Below, piece after piece: positions 7,742 through 16,016 of a DNA stretch of 64,000 bases. Position 1 is the stretch's first letter. Each line of letters begins with the position of its first letter. Below the pieces are notes generated by a model. The model ran no database searches and had not been told where the DNA came from. It worked only from the letters and a program-made list of their open reading frames with translations. Source of the stretch: a virus; IMG/VR virus record IMGVR_UViG_3300009149_000011, positions 1 through 64,000 of that record; one strand, 5' to 3'. The translations under genes were made by a program, and so were the position numbers.

Positions 7742-7947
7742 TAAGAAGATATTTTGACTCCTTTGTTTAGCTCTGTTATTGCCTCTTGAACGTCTTTAGG
7801 GGTTATTGAGTATTTTCTACAAGTTTCGAATTTATGTATCACTTTCTTATTCAACCAAATGCTTACAACTTTTCCGTATAAACCTGACGATACGGTCCAA
7901 GCATACTCTACACCATCAACCGTTATATCTCTATGCTTCTTCTTCAT
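7741..7947 (-). CDS. hypothetical protein, 68 aa
   Basis: Basic start MKKKHRDITVDGVEYAWTVS, then strands and a terminal helix (PKDVQEAITELNKG). Not recognised. Overlaps the 7931-8287 gene by 17 nt and the next by 1 nt. Confidence 0.55.
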   Translation of the reverse strand: MKKKHRDITVDGVEYAWTVSSGLYGKVVSIWLNKKVIHKFETCRKYSITPKDVQEAITELNKGVKISS

Positions 7948-8287
7948 AATGTTCTAATAATTCTTTTGCTAGTTCTCGACATTTCCCAAGTAGAAAGTCG
8001 GTTTCTTTAATATGATGTTTTTTAAACTCTTCAAGCTCAACTTGGGGGAATCTCCTAAATCTACTTTGGCTTTCATCAAACTTTTTAACCTTTATCCAGC
8101 TGTTCGTGTTGATTATTTCCCTTAATCGTTCTCTTACCTTAAACGATTCACTATTCTCTTCTTCAAGATGATCATATAATATTATAGCCGCGTATCCGCT
8201 GGCAAAAGATCCATCCTCATGACGAATCTCTAAAGGAGATTCACATTCAATCTCCCACCCTAAATCCTTTAACAAAGCTTCATTCAT
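7931..8287 (-). CDS. hypothetical protein, 118 aa, paralogous at its start to 4320-4523
   Basis: The amino domain (LLKDLGWEIECESPLEIRHE) repeats the 67-aa protein at 4320-4523. It is followed by about 70 helical residues rich in Arg/Glu. Overlaps the esterase gene by 8 nt. No function proposed. Confidence 0.55.
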   Translation of the reverse strand: MNEALLKDLGWEIECESPLEIRHEDGSFASGYAAIILYDHLEEENSESFKVRERLREIINTNSWIKVKKFDESQSRFRRFPQVELEEFKKHHIKETDFLLGKCRELAKELLEHYEEEA

Positions 8288-9356
8288 ATCTCTTAGCTAT
8301 TTTTTCCATTACTCCTTTGTGGGAATAATTCTCTGAATGCCTTCCTCCCTCAGTAATGTCGATCACAAATTCTATTTTGTTATCCACATTATCAATGAAC
8401 TCTTTTGTTTCTTCAACCGCAAGGTTCAGAAAGTAATCATCCTGGCTACCAGTCCATAAATAAACTTTACCATCTATTTTTGGAGCTAGTTCATCCCAAT
8501 TCTCTTTCAAATGTAGCAAAATGTCATATCTTTTCCAAGACTCAGACACTTCTTTATCTATAACTCCAGTCTCATCATTGAATAATGGCTTTGGAAATCC
8601 CTCCTCATCTCTCTTACCATATACAGCAGAGTGAGCACCAAATTGCATTCTAGAAATCACGTAAGACCCTCCACCTAATCTCTTTTCATACTCAACCACC
8701 TCTTTCATTGACATAGCTGAGCCAAAATCGGACCTGTTTAATGGGAGTAACTCACCATCTTTCTCAAAGATGTTATCATCTTCGTAGATGTTAGTATTCA
8801 AATAATTATTAAAACTAATAGGGTCTGGACTATATGAAAATATACCTCCAAATTTATCTGGGTTCTTCAACAAAATAAATAACGATGCCCACCCTCCAGT
8901 TGAATAACCGTCAAGATATCGATCTTCATCATTACCTGTAAATCTTACATTTTCTTCCACGAAAGGCATAAGTTCGGTCAACAAGCTTTGACCAAAAGGT
9001 CCAAAGTTATCAGAGTCAACTTGATGTGGATCTCCAAGGGGGGAATCACCATGTAAAAACACTGTGATCACCTGTGGTGAGTCCTCAGAGGCGTGCCATT
9101 CCTTAAAGTCAGGATCAGACATCAATTCATACACTTTGCTAGCTGTAGTCCCGTAGCCGCCAATAGAATACCTAATAGGATACTCTCTAATTTCATCTGA
9201 GAAGTAAGAAGATGGTAACAATACCGACAATGGTATGTCAACATTTACTCCGTGAAACGCGGTTAACAACTCACTAGTAAAATGAGCAAACTTAATATGC
9301 TTGTCATCCATCGATGATGGCGCAGGCTTAGGTGATAAATCTTTTATTTGACTCAT
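8280..9356 (-). CDS. alpha/beta-hydrolase esterase, 358 aa
   Basis: Putative esterase family (PF00756-like). The nucleophile elbow GYSTGG (about residue 145) gives the Ser; a likely acid is the Asp pair in TGSQDDYF and the His is in EGGRHSENYSHKG near the carboxyl end. VITVFLHGDSPLGDPHQVDS marks the oxyanion strand. No signal peptide, so it would act in the cytoplasm or be released by lysis. Members hydrolyse acyl or feruloyl esters or enterobactin-type lactones; the substrate here is unknown. Confidence 0.75.
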   Translation of the reverse strand: MSQIKDLSPKPAPSSMDDKHIKFAHFTSELLTAFHGVNVDIPLSVLLPSSYFSDEIREYPIRYSIGGYGTTASKVYELMSDPDFKEWHASEDSPQVITVFLHGDSPLGDPHQVDSDNFGPFGQSLLTELMPFVEENVRFTGNDEDRYLDGYSTGGWASLFILLKNPDKFGGIFSYSPDPISFNNYLNTNIYEDDNIFEKDGELLPLNRSDFGSAMSMKEVVEYEKRLGGGSYVISRMQFGAHSAVYGKRDEEGFPKPLFNDETGVIDKEVSESWKRYDILLHLKENWDELAPKIDGKVYLWTGSQDDYFLNLAVEETKEFIDNVDNKIEFVIDITEGGRHSENYSHKGVMEKIAKRYE

Positions 9357-9361
9357 TTTCT

Positions 9362-9637
9362 TTAAAATATAATTGCTAAAATTCCACCTAATATAAGTGA
9401 TACTATTAAATCAGCCACCAACAAAACAACTATTGGAATTATTATTAATTTCTGAAATATTGATAAAACTTTTGATATCACAACGATGAGAGCTTTGTGC
9501 TTTTTATGAGCGCTAATACCAGTGGCATCAGTAACTCCATTATACAATTCTCTATAGTCTTGAATATCACTCCACTTCATATAAAGGAAACCAAACTGAA
9601 CCGCAACTAATATTGTGAAAACTAATATTGTAAACAT
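9362..9637 (-). CDS. membrane protein, 91 aa
   Basis: An amino-terminal hydrophobic helix (residues 1-18) and a long hydrophobic carboxyl half with one or two segments (about 47-91) flank a charged middle. No recognised family. It is 5 nt upstream of the esterase gene. Confidence 0.55.
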   Translation of the reverse strand: MFTILVFTILVAVQFGFLYMKWSDIQDYRELYNGVTDATGISAHKKHKALIVVISKVLSIFQKLIIIPIVVLLVADLIVSLILGGILAIIF

Positions 9638-9680
9638 ATTTTTTGATTTAATTAAGATTAATTTTCCCCAAAAAGGGTGT

Positions 9681-10109
9681 TTATTTTTTTACAGTATCTG
9701 GAGCATTGTTTCTCACAAACTCAATACCCATACCCTCTAATGATTCAGCTACTTGAGTATTCCACCACCCAAAACTCCCTCTCTCCACTTCAGAGAACTC
9801 GCCCCACTTAACAACGTGCGGCTCTTTCTCTTTGTCATAGCTAACCTCTCCAGAATATTCACAAAGATATGTATACCCCAAGTATCCATCTCTAAATTTC
9901 ACATATATAATCTGAGGATTTGAAATGTCTAACCCTGTTTCCTCTTTAACTTCTCTAGCCAAAGCCTCTTCCAAAGAATTGTCTTCTGGGTCAACTTTGC
10001 CTCCAGGCAGCCCCATTGAACTATGGTCATTTTTTCGACTAACCATCAACACTTGACCTTCCTTGTTGAATATAATTGCCATTACAGCATACTTTATTCC
10101 TTCTATCAT
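9681..10109 (-). CDS. NUDIX hydrolase, 142 aa
   Basis: The Nudix box is clear: GGKVDPED, then REVKEETGL at about residues 35-60, with catalytic REVKEE glutamates intact and a 1-2 residue longer spacer than the canonical box. Cleaves a nucleoside diphosphate linked to another moiety; substrate not predictable. Ends KYTF-like tail; 4-nt ATGA overlap with the 10106 gene. A second NUDIX gene is at 48802. Confidence 0.85.
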   Translation of the reverse strand: MIEGIKYAVMAIIFNKEGQVLMVSRKNDHSSMGLPGGKVDPEDNSLEEALAREVKEETGLDISNPQIIYVKFRDGYLGYTYLCEYSGEVSYDKEKEPHVVKWGEFSEVERGSFGWWNTQVAESLEGMGIEFVRNNAPDTVKK

Positions 10110-10435
10110 AATTTGAAGTGTTTGTTAAATTTTACTAAAGTTGCCTCAGGCGTATGTTCCCTTTTAAGATGTATACCAAAAGAGTTTATGATAACGCTAT
10201 CATAGAACTCAATCTTCATCTCTTGAGGCGCTTCGTTAATTATCTTTCTGGTGAACCAGCACCCTTTTCCATATTGAGTTAATATGCCTTCAGGAATTTC
10301 GTCACCACAAATGCTTTTAAGATGTTCAATTACTTCCAAATCTTTCATTGCAAATAACTCTTCGAAAATAGGATCTCCATACTCTTTAGAGTCTAAAATC
10401 TTTTGTGCCAGTGGACTTATTTTTGTTTGTTCCAT
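10106..10435 (-). CDS. hypothetical protein, 109 aa
   Basis: Mixed alpha/beta protein (LKSICGDEIPEGILTQYGKG, FTRKIINEAPQEMK). No family recognised. Translationally coupled to the NUDIX gene; overlaps the nuclease gene upstream by 19 nt. Confidence 0.55.
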   Translation of the reverse strand: MEQTKISPLAQKILDSKEYGDPIFEELFAMKDLEVIEHLKSICGDEIPEGILTQYGKGCWFTRKIINEAPQEMKIEFYDSVIINSFGIHLKREHTPEATLVKFNKHFKL

Positions 10436-11151
10436 AATTCGTAATTTGTATAGTTTTCTAATTCATCTTCCAAATCATCTGGTAGATGATGGAAGAAATC
10501 AATATTGGTAACCGACTCTACTGAATCAACTGTAACAACAAAGTCTTTATATGTTTCATCATATTTCCCGTTTGGCATTAAGAACCCAATCATCTTGTAT
10601 CCAGGGTCAGTATAGTCAAATACCACTTTATAAAAGTGACTTGGTATCTCTACTTCATTTTCACCAATAACCCCTATTGAATCTATAAATGCTGGACCAG
10701 TAACTATATACAAATGATTGCAATCCAGAGCCCAATCTCTAATGTCTGTTTCTAACTGTTTCCATTTACCCCTATTAAATGAAGGGTGTTGAGGTGAGAC
10801 ATTAGACATTAAGAAACTCTCTTTAATAGAAGCTTCATTAATTTGCATATCTGCAGCTGGACATAAGTGTCCTCGATCATAACCAGAGCCTGTATAGTCA
10901 TTAGTAGACGCGCTGCCAGTGCTCACTGAACCATCGAGCGTAAAATAACTTATACGCTTTACCAAACCGTTCATGTTTGAGCTTCCCAATTCATAAGCTA
11001 CCCACTCAGCTTGCTCATACTCTTCAATATATGAAATAGTATAATACGCATGGGAGACAACTTCGCCATTACTAGTTGGAAGGTAGTTAAAATGCACCGT
11101 GTCGTAAGAACACAGTGCAATCAGTGCGATAAACAATAATAACTTTCTCAT
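10417..11151 (-). CDS. secreted DNA/RNA non-specific endonuclease (NucA/EndoG type), 244 aa
   Basis: Signal peptide MRKLLLFIALIALCSYD, then a beta-beta-alpha-Me nuclease domain. The catalytic motif is DRGHLCPAADM (about residues 95-105, His as general base), followed by FLMSNVSPQHPSFNRGKW with the metal-binding Asn. Family members (Serratia nuclease, EndoG) cut DNA and RNA without sequence preference. Export suggests periplasmic degradation of host DNA, competing phage DNA or extracellular DNA. ATGA overlap with the CsaA-like gene. Confidence 0.9.
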   Translation of the reverse strand: MRKLLLFIALIALCSYDTVHFNYLPTSNGEVVSHAYYTISYIEEYEQAEWVAYELGSSNMNGLVKRISYFTLDGSVSTGSASTNDYTGSGYDRGHLCPAADMQINEASIKESFLMSNVSPQHPSFNRGKWKQLETDIRDWALDCNHLYIVTGPAFIDSIGVIGENEVEIPSHFYKVVFDYTDPGYKMIGFLMPNGKYDETYKDFVVTVDSVESVTNIDFFHHLPDDLEDELENYTNYELWNKQK

Positions 11152-11492
11152 AATACCACCGCTCCTTTATCCGCCTCTAAAGCGTATCTAAAATCTATGA
11201 AATCTTCATTAGCATTTGTAGCTAATAAAATCATAGCTTGAGATTCAATTCCTCTAATTTTTCTTGGAGCCAAATTTAAAACAAAAGGAAATGTCTTATC
11301 CAACACTTGATCTTGCTCCATTTGGTTAGCTATAGCCGAAACCACAGTTCTAACCCCAATCTCTTCACCGAAGTCTACCGCAAGCTTGTATAGCCTATCG
11401 GCCCCTTCTACTTTTTCAATCTCAGTGACGTTGCCTAAGCGTACGTCTACCTTCATTAAATCATCGAATGTTATTGTTTCTTTCTGCGACAT
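11148..11492 (-). CDS. CsaA/MetRS-C-like tRNA-binding (EMAP II/OB-fold) protein, 114 aa
   Basis: VDVRLGNVTEIEKVEGADRL, FGEEIGVRTVVSAIA, FVLNLAPRKIRGIESQAMIL are the signature strands of the stand-alone tRNA-binding OB fold (CsaA, Trbp111, C-domain of MetRS). It binds the outer corner of tRNA. I choose the ATG at 11492 (MSQKETITFDD), where family homology begins; the longer frame runs back into the upstream repeat gene. It is a plausible partner for the tRNA set encoded here. Confidence 0.8.
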   Translation of the reverse strand: MSQKETITFDDLMKVDVRLGNVTEIEKVEGADRLYKLAVDFGEEIGVRTVVSAIANQMEQDQVLDKTFPFVLNLAPRKIRGIESQAMILLATNANEDFIDFRYALEADKGAVVL

Positions 11493-11946
11493 AATCTTTA
11501 AATTTTTCTTCTTTATAATAATTACCATTAATCCACCATTCTTTAGATCCATCGGAATATTCAATAGATGGACCATCTACTCTATGTAAACTTCCATTAA
11601 GGTACCAATGTTTAGTCCCATTAACATATTCAATAGCTGGACCATCTTCTCGATGAAGTTTACCATTAATCTACCATTCTTTAGTTCCATCGGAATATTC
11701 AATAGCTGGACCATCTTCTCTATGAGGAGTTCCATCAATATACCAAAACTTAGATCCACTGGCATATTCAATAGCTGGCCCATCTATTCTATGAGGCCTA
11801 TCATTTATATACCACCCTATTGACCCGTCAGGGCATTCAACAGCTGGCCCGTCTTCCCTATGCCTTCTTCCGTTTAATAGCCAATTTTTAACACCCTCTG
11901 AATCTGTTTCACAAACTACTTCTGACATATTCTCTTTCTGTGCCAT
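11461..11946 (-). pseudogene. HREDGPA-repeat protein interrupted by in-frame TAG (readthrough candidate)
   Basis: From ATG 11946 three 23-residue repeats (x-HREDGPAIEYxxGxKxWYxNG) are read, then TAG at 11673-11671 replaces the residue after Trp, where other copies have Tyr or Trp. The same frame continues without another stop for two more intact repeats and a tail to TGA at 11461. Unbroken repeats beyond TAG mean a very recent nonsense mutation or productive amber readthrough. The intact paralogue is 31867-32658; an amber-reading tRNA is at 62266. Function of the family is unknown. Confidence 0.7.
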
Positions 11947-11952
11947 AATATT

Positions 11953-12231
11953 TTATTTATAATTTTCTTTACGAGAAACAAAGTCTTTTCTATCCTCATC
12001 AGTTTCAATAGGCTTTTTAATATCACCCTTAGCTCCCCATAATACCACTTTGAAGGTTTCATCTAAAATTTCATAACAAGAATGACCCATATCTTTGATA
12101 TGTTCATCTATTGTTTCAATATCGCTAACCTGTTTTAATTTTACACCTGTAAAAGAACAGGTTATTGTACTAAAATGATATCCAATTATTGTATATTTCA
12201 TGTTTATTGTTTTATAAAAACTTTTACTCAT
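11953..12231 (-). CDS. hypothetical protein, 92 aa
   Basis: Starts MSKSFYKTINMKYTIIGYHF; alternating strands and a helix, with DMGHSCYEIL in the middle. A later start at MKYTII (residue 11) is possible. Not recognised. It is 2 nt downstream of the 12234-12575 gene. Confidence 0.5.
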   Translation of the reverse strand: MSKSFYKTINMKYTIIGYHFSTITCSFTGVKLKQVSDIETIDEHIKDMGHSCYEILDETFKVVLWGAKGDIKKPIETDEDRKDFVSRKENYK

Positions 12232-12233
12232 AA

Positions 12234-12575
12234 TTATATTACATCATGGGGAATCATGTGGTCAAAATATTCTTTAACCCTAACTAATTCTTCTTCTGTA
12301 AATTCATCTAACCTTTTCCATGAAGTAGACCCTTTCATACGAAAAGAATTATCTCTCCAGTTTAAAAACTCTATGTCCTCCACTCTGTAAACTTTCATCC
12401 AGTCAGTGTCTGGGCACCAGCTATCTCTAAGGCATCTATTGTTAAGTTCAATTGCAATAATTGGAATTTCGCCTGCTGTCATAACAAATGCTCCATGCAA
12501 GTTCCTAATAGCCGAACATGCTCGATGCATGATGTTAATTTTATTTTTAATATGCTTTATTGTATCTTTTCCCAT
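12234..12575 (-). CDS. hypothetical protein, 113 aa
   Basis: Soluble protein with a Trp/Cys-containing centre (RDSWCPDTDWMKVYRVEDIE) and an acidic helical end. Not recognised. First gene of the leftward run that faces away from the homing endonuclease at 12658. Confidence 0.5.
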   Translation of the reverse strand: MGKDTIKHIKNKINIMHRACSAIRNLHGAFVMTAGEIPIIAIELNNRCLRDSWCPDTDWMKVYRVEDIEFLNWRDNSFRMKGSTSWKRLDEFTEEELVRVKEYFDHMIPHDVI

Positions 12576-12657
12576 ATTATTATAACGAAAAAACTTTCTT
12601 TTTGTTTCAATTCTTATTACTATTCATAAGCAGGGTAAGTGCCACACCCTAACAAAT

Positions 12658-13455
12658 ATGAAAAATAAAGATACATCAAAAAGTTTAATATACCAATTCT
12701 TAGATCATAATAATGAACCATTTTATGTAGGTAAAACAAACAATCTACATAGACGTAAACAAGAACATAAAAAAGATTTAAAAAAGAAAGCTAACCTATA
12801 TGTATATAGAAAGATAACCAAACTCATCAGGGATCATAATTACAAACTGAAAATAGATATTGTATCCGAAGGCTTGTCTGAATCAGAAGCAAATGCTATG
12901 GAAATAACGCTTATTAAAAAGTATAGAGATAAAGGATATAAATTATCCAATCTCACAGATGGTGGAGACGGTACTCTGGGTCATGTTCCAGTTTTTACAG
13001 ATGAGTGGAGAAAAAATTTAAGTGAAGCAGCCAAAAAAAGAGTTGCTAGAGATGGAGTTCCATTTAAAGGGAAAAAGCACTCTGATGAAACAAAGAAGAA
13101 ATTAAGCCAGGTGAGAAAAGGGAAAATGCAAGGCAAGGATAATCCTTTTTATGGAAAACATCACACCGAAGAATTGAAAAAAGCTAATGCAGAAAGAGCT
13201 AGAAAACTTTTTTCTGGAAAAAAACAAAATAAAGAACATAAAGAAAAAAGAAGGCAAGCTATGATTAAAAAATTTATTAAAGCTACCCCTCCAAATAAAA
13301 AAACATTTATATGGAAAGATAGCTCTTCTACTCTTTCAGATTTCCTACTTAAAGAATATGGATATAAAGTAGCTAGGGGAACAATAAGCACATACACAAA
13401 AAGTGAAAAAACACTTAAAAGCGGATGGAAATTTAAATATATAGAAAGATTCTAG
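12658..13455 (+). CDS. GIY-YIG homing endonuclease with NUMOD3 repeats, 265 aa
   Basis: GIY-YIG domain at residues 10-95: LIYQFLDHNNEPFYVGKTNN (Y...YVGK), then RRKQEHK with catalytic Arg and a Glu in ESEANAMEITLI. NUMOD3 DNA-binding repeats follow (FKGKKHSDETKKKLS, NPFYGKHHTEELKKA), then an HTH-like tail (AVARGTIS). Free-standing homing endonuclease like the T4 Seg enzymes, which cut a cognate site and spread by repair. One of only two plus-strand genes; its stop overlaps the PARP stop head-to-head (CTAG), the mark of an inserted mobile gene. Confidence 0.9.
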   Translation: MKNKDTSKSLIYQFLDHNNEPFYVGKTNNLHRRKQEHKKDLKKKANLYVYRKITKLIRDHNYKLKIDIVSEGLSESEANAMEITLIKKYRDKGYKLSNLTDGGDGTLGHVPVFTDEWRKNLSEAAKKRVARDGVPFKGKKHSDETKKKLSQVRKGKMQGKDNPFYGKHHTEELKKANAERARKLFSGKKQNKEHKEKRRQAMIKKFIKATPPNKKTFIWKDSSSTLSDFLLKEYGYKVARGTISTYTKSEKTLKSGWKFKYIERF

Positions 13456-14756
13456 CTTACTTCCACCAAATATTCTATAGTAGTTTGATTCTCATTGTAA
13501 ACCATATACTCATTATTTCTCAAATCAGCACCACCATGAGCAAACACTGAATCATAATCCCCTAGCCTTTTAAGACGCTCTTCTGTTAATTGAGAATGAG
13601 AGTGCTCCCATTTCTTAATGTGATACTGATTACCAACGTGAACACTATACAAAGCTAAGAACGCTTTGTCACTACTTCCATTTGCCCAGTACGACCCTCT
13701 AAGAGAGGTGTAACCTAAAGATTTCTTAAACTTATCTGAAAAATACGTCGATTGACCAAACATTTTTCCCGTTATTACAGCATTTGAGGGTCTTAACACT
13801 AATCCACCTTCCATGATAGACAACCAGTTCTCATTCCTAGATCCATGCCAGTACAATTCTACCGTTTTGTTATCGGCGCTGTTTCTATATTTATCGAATT
13901 TATTAAATGTCTTTTCATTCTTAACTCTAAAAGCGGACTTGAACATGTTAGATTCAGGGCCCATTTTCTTTTTAATCATGTCAATAGTAGCTTTATCAGT
14001 TACAGCTTCCATTTTTAGCCCCATAAGGTCCACAATAGTACCTGAAGGCTTATCGTCTCCGTCTTCCTCTTCCTCCTCATCTTGAGCCGCATTCATTTTT
14101 ACCTGGCCACGCATTACATCAAGAGTATCTTGCTCACTACCCAATAAGTCTTGAGCCACACTAATAGTATCTTTGTTAATGTTTTCCTCTAAAAGGTAAT
14201 CTCCAACGTGAGCCATTTTTCTTGGAATTACTTTATAAAGAGATAAAAGCTTTTCGTTTACAGCATCCTTATCCGTGCCTACTTTAATCAATCCTACAAT
14301 TTCATCGATAATCTCCTGAGCTCTATCAACCATCTTTACAGTTACGCTTTCAGAAGAAATTTCATAGTTCTCTTTTACCGACTTGTTAGAGTACGAGCTC
14401 AAAAGCTTCATAATTCTCTTAATCTCCGAATCGGCAATGTTAAAAATATCTTTTTCAACCTTTGGCTTCGATGGGTCTTTACTCTCCACATGAAACAGCT
14501 CGGTCATATCTTCATAACCTTTCTTCACCTTAGATCTAAGCGTGGAATCCCATTTAGACATTGGATAAACGGTTATTTTTAGATAAGTCTCTTCTAAAGT
14601 GTCTTGCTTGGTGGGATCAGCCCTACCCCAATGGGCTTCAAATTGACCATCACCTCTTTCGTACATATTGTACACTTTGTTGTTGTTTTTGCCATCACGA
14701 CCCTCAACAAAAACAAGTTTTTTAGCTCCAAGAATTACTTTAGTATCTGTACTCAT
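13452..14756 (-). CDS. poly(ADP-ribose) polymerase with WGR, regulatory and catalytic domains, 434 aa
   Basis: WGR domain at about residues 10-85 (YEAHWGRADPT-like core, FEAHWGRA seen). A helical regulatory domain follows, then a Glu/Asp-rich linker, then the ADP-ribosyltransferase domain. The H-Y-E triad is present: YWHGSR (His), GKMFGQSTYFSD (Tyr) and NEYMVYN (Glu), matching the HGS, GIYFAD and NEYIVYD motifs of PARP1. It should use NAD+ to build ADP-ribose chains, probably stimulated by DNA ends through WGR. Phage PARPs are known but rare; a role in host takeover or DNA-break response is inference. Confidence 0.9.
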   Translation of the reverse strand: MSTDTKVILGAKKLVFVEGRDGKNNNKVYNMYERGDGQFEAHWGRADPTKQDTLEETYLKITVYPMSKWDSTLRSKVKKGYEDMTELFHVESKDPSKPKVEKDIFNIADSEIKRIMKLLSSYSNKSVKENYEISSESVTVKMVDRAQEIIDEIVGLIKVGTDKDAVNEKLLSLYKVIPRKMAHVGDYLLEENINKDTISVAQDLLGSEQDTLDVMRGQVKMNAAQDEEEEEDGDDKPSGTIVDLMGLKMEAVTDKATIDMIKKKMGPESNMFKSAFRVKNEKTFNKFDKYRNSADNKTVELYWHGSRNENWLSIMEGGLVLRPSNAVITGKMFGQSTYFSDKFKKSLGYTSLRGSYWANGSSDKAFLALYSVHVGNQYHIKKWEHSHSQLTEERLKRLGDYDSVFAHGGADLRNNEYMVYNENQTTIEYLVEVS

Positions 14757-14757
14757 A

Positions 14758-15405
14758 TTAATTTTTGTTTTTATATTTTTTAAGTCCAGGTATATAATTT
14801 TTTCTTAATAAATTATATACCGTTTCAATTTTAGATTTATTTAAAAATAGTTGTTTCATATCATTTCCCTTAAAACAATTTGACCACCCTTCTGGATTTA
14901 TTTTTTTCAATCTTTCAATCTCCTTTTTTCTTTCAAGGCTTGAATTGTTACTGCCTAAACCTTTATTGGCCATATGCAAATCAATACACCTTTGTATCAT
15001 TTCGAATGACACAACGTCAATATATTCTTGAGGCGACACCATGTGATTAACAGCATACAATTTAAACTCTGCTATTTTTTGATATGTATATAGCTTAATT
15101 TTTTTGGATATGTCTATAATATCTTGCTTTAAATTTCCATGGATTGTATTTATATACTTTCTAGCTAATCCATAACAGTCCTCGGCAATATTAGTATATA
15201 ACCTATCTTCCGTCCCAGCTTCAACCAATGAAAGATATGATTTATCCTCAAAAACTGCAAAATTAAGCTTCCTACCAGGAATATCTTCATCATATATTTC
15301 TATGAAATCATATTTACCATATGAATCCTTCAATATTTCTAATGATGACAATTTCTTTTTAATTATTTCTACCTCTCTAAATCCCATATTATATACAACG
15401 CACAA
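14758..15405 (-). CDS. hypothetical protein, 215 aa, paralogous to 17619-18290
   Basis: LNFAVFEDKSYLSLVEAG, IQRCIDLHMANKGL, INPEGWSNCFKGND and LRKNYIPGLKK each have a counterpart in 17619-18290 (FIVFPDKSYVALISF, IQSCINLHMKKKG, GNPEGWNYCIMKDD, LKRSYIPNL). So there is a two-copy family with a beta-rich first half and helical second half, of unknown function. Located between PARP and a divergent small regulator. Confidence 0.65.
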   Translation of the reverse strand: MCVVYNMGFREVEIIKKKLSSLEILKDSYGKYDFIEIYDEDIPGRKLNFAVFEDKSYLSLVEAGTEDRLYTNIAEDCYGLARKYINTIHGNLKQDIIDISKKIKLYTYQKIAEFKLYAVNHMVSPQEYIDVVSFEMIQRCIDLHMANKGLGSNNSSLERKKEIERLKKINPEGWSNCFKGNDMKQLFLNKSKIETVYNLLRKNYIPGLKKYKNKN

Positions 15406-15466
15406 TTTAAGAAAATGTTTTCAAAAAACCATATATATTTATATGTATATATACATATAAAACGGT

Positions 15467-15673
15467 ATGGCAAGAAAATTAGCTTCATTCACATTAGACG
15501 AGGATACGATAGTAATCCTCAATAGATACTCAGAGGAGCATAATATTAACAAGTCTAAATGTGTGGAGATGCTAATTAACAATCATTTGTCTGAAAATAA
15601 ATCGGACAACATTTCAGGGATGACTTTAGAAGACATTGCCGAAAAGGTAGCTGAAATTCTAAGCAAAAAATAA
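15467..15673 (+). CDS. ribbon-helix-helix (CopG-type) regulator, 68 aa
   Basis: MARKLASFTLDEDTIVILNR forms the strand and first helix, followed by HNINKSKCVEMLINNHL as turn and second helix, typical of dimeric Arc/CopG DNA-binding proteins. The tail is acidic-helical. One of two plus-strand genes; the AT-rich gap to the divergent gene at 15405 (61 nt) may hold its own operator. It ends 4 nt from the convergent 15678 gene. Confidence 0.75.
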   Translation: MARKLASFTLDEDTIVILNRYSEEHNINKSKCVEMLINNHLSENKSDNISGMTLEDIAEKVAEILSKK

Positions 15674-15677
15674 ACTA

Positions 15678-15950
15678 TTAATCTTCGTAAGGATCTGGAT
15701 CATCATCAGTTCTTAATGATAACCTAAAACCTTCACTACACTCTTTATGAGTTCTATAGCTTTGGAACTCTGGGTAAAATTTATGACTATCATGCGGATC
15801 CCCTTTTGTAATTGTACCTCCACAATGTTCACAGCCATAGTCAGCTCTCGCTCTTGTTCCAACTCCAGTAGTCTCTCCAAGATCCTCTAACATTAAATGT
15901 TCATGCGGCACTCTTAATGGCTCACGTGATATGTAGAATTGCTTTCTCAT
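15678..15950 (-). CDS. zinc-finger-like hypothetical protein, 90 aa
   Basis: CEHCGGTI at about residues 40-47 with downstream HDSH and THKEC supply a CxxC...H...C set suited to one zinc ion. Acidic carboxyl end. No family assigned. Sits after the terminator of the release-factor gene, so it is probably separately transcribed. Confidence 0.55.
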   Translation of the reverse strand: MRKQFYISREPLRVPHEHLMLEDLGETTGVGTRARADYGCEHCGGTITKGDPHDSHKFYPEFQSYRTHKECSEGFRLSLRTDDDPDPYED

Positions 15951-15980
15951 TGTCTTAACTTTATATGTATAATATAAGCA

Positions 15981-16016
15981 AAAAAGGCTCTAAAATAAAC
16001 ATTTAGAGCCTTTTTT
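15981..16016 (-). terminator. intrinsic terminator after the release-factor gene
   Basis: On the minus strand AAGGCTCTAAA and TTTAGAGCCTT form an 11-bp stem followed by a run of T. It begins right after the TAA of the release factor at 16017. Confidence 0.8.

Noticed and set aside
11577-11783. Alternative frames encoding MVQLLNIPMELKNG-like repeats near 11.6 kb
   Set aside because: Frame-shifted reading of the HREDGPA repeats; the true frame is defined by the paralogue at 31867.
13813-14085. Long plus-strand open frame antisense to the PARP gene
   Set aside because: It is a shadow of the conserved minus-strand gene and encodes low-complexity Ser runs from Glu/Asp codons.
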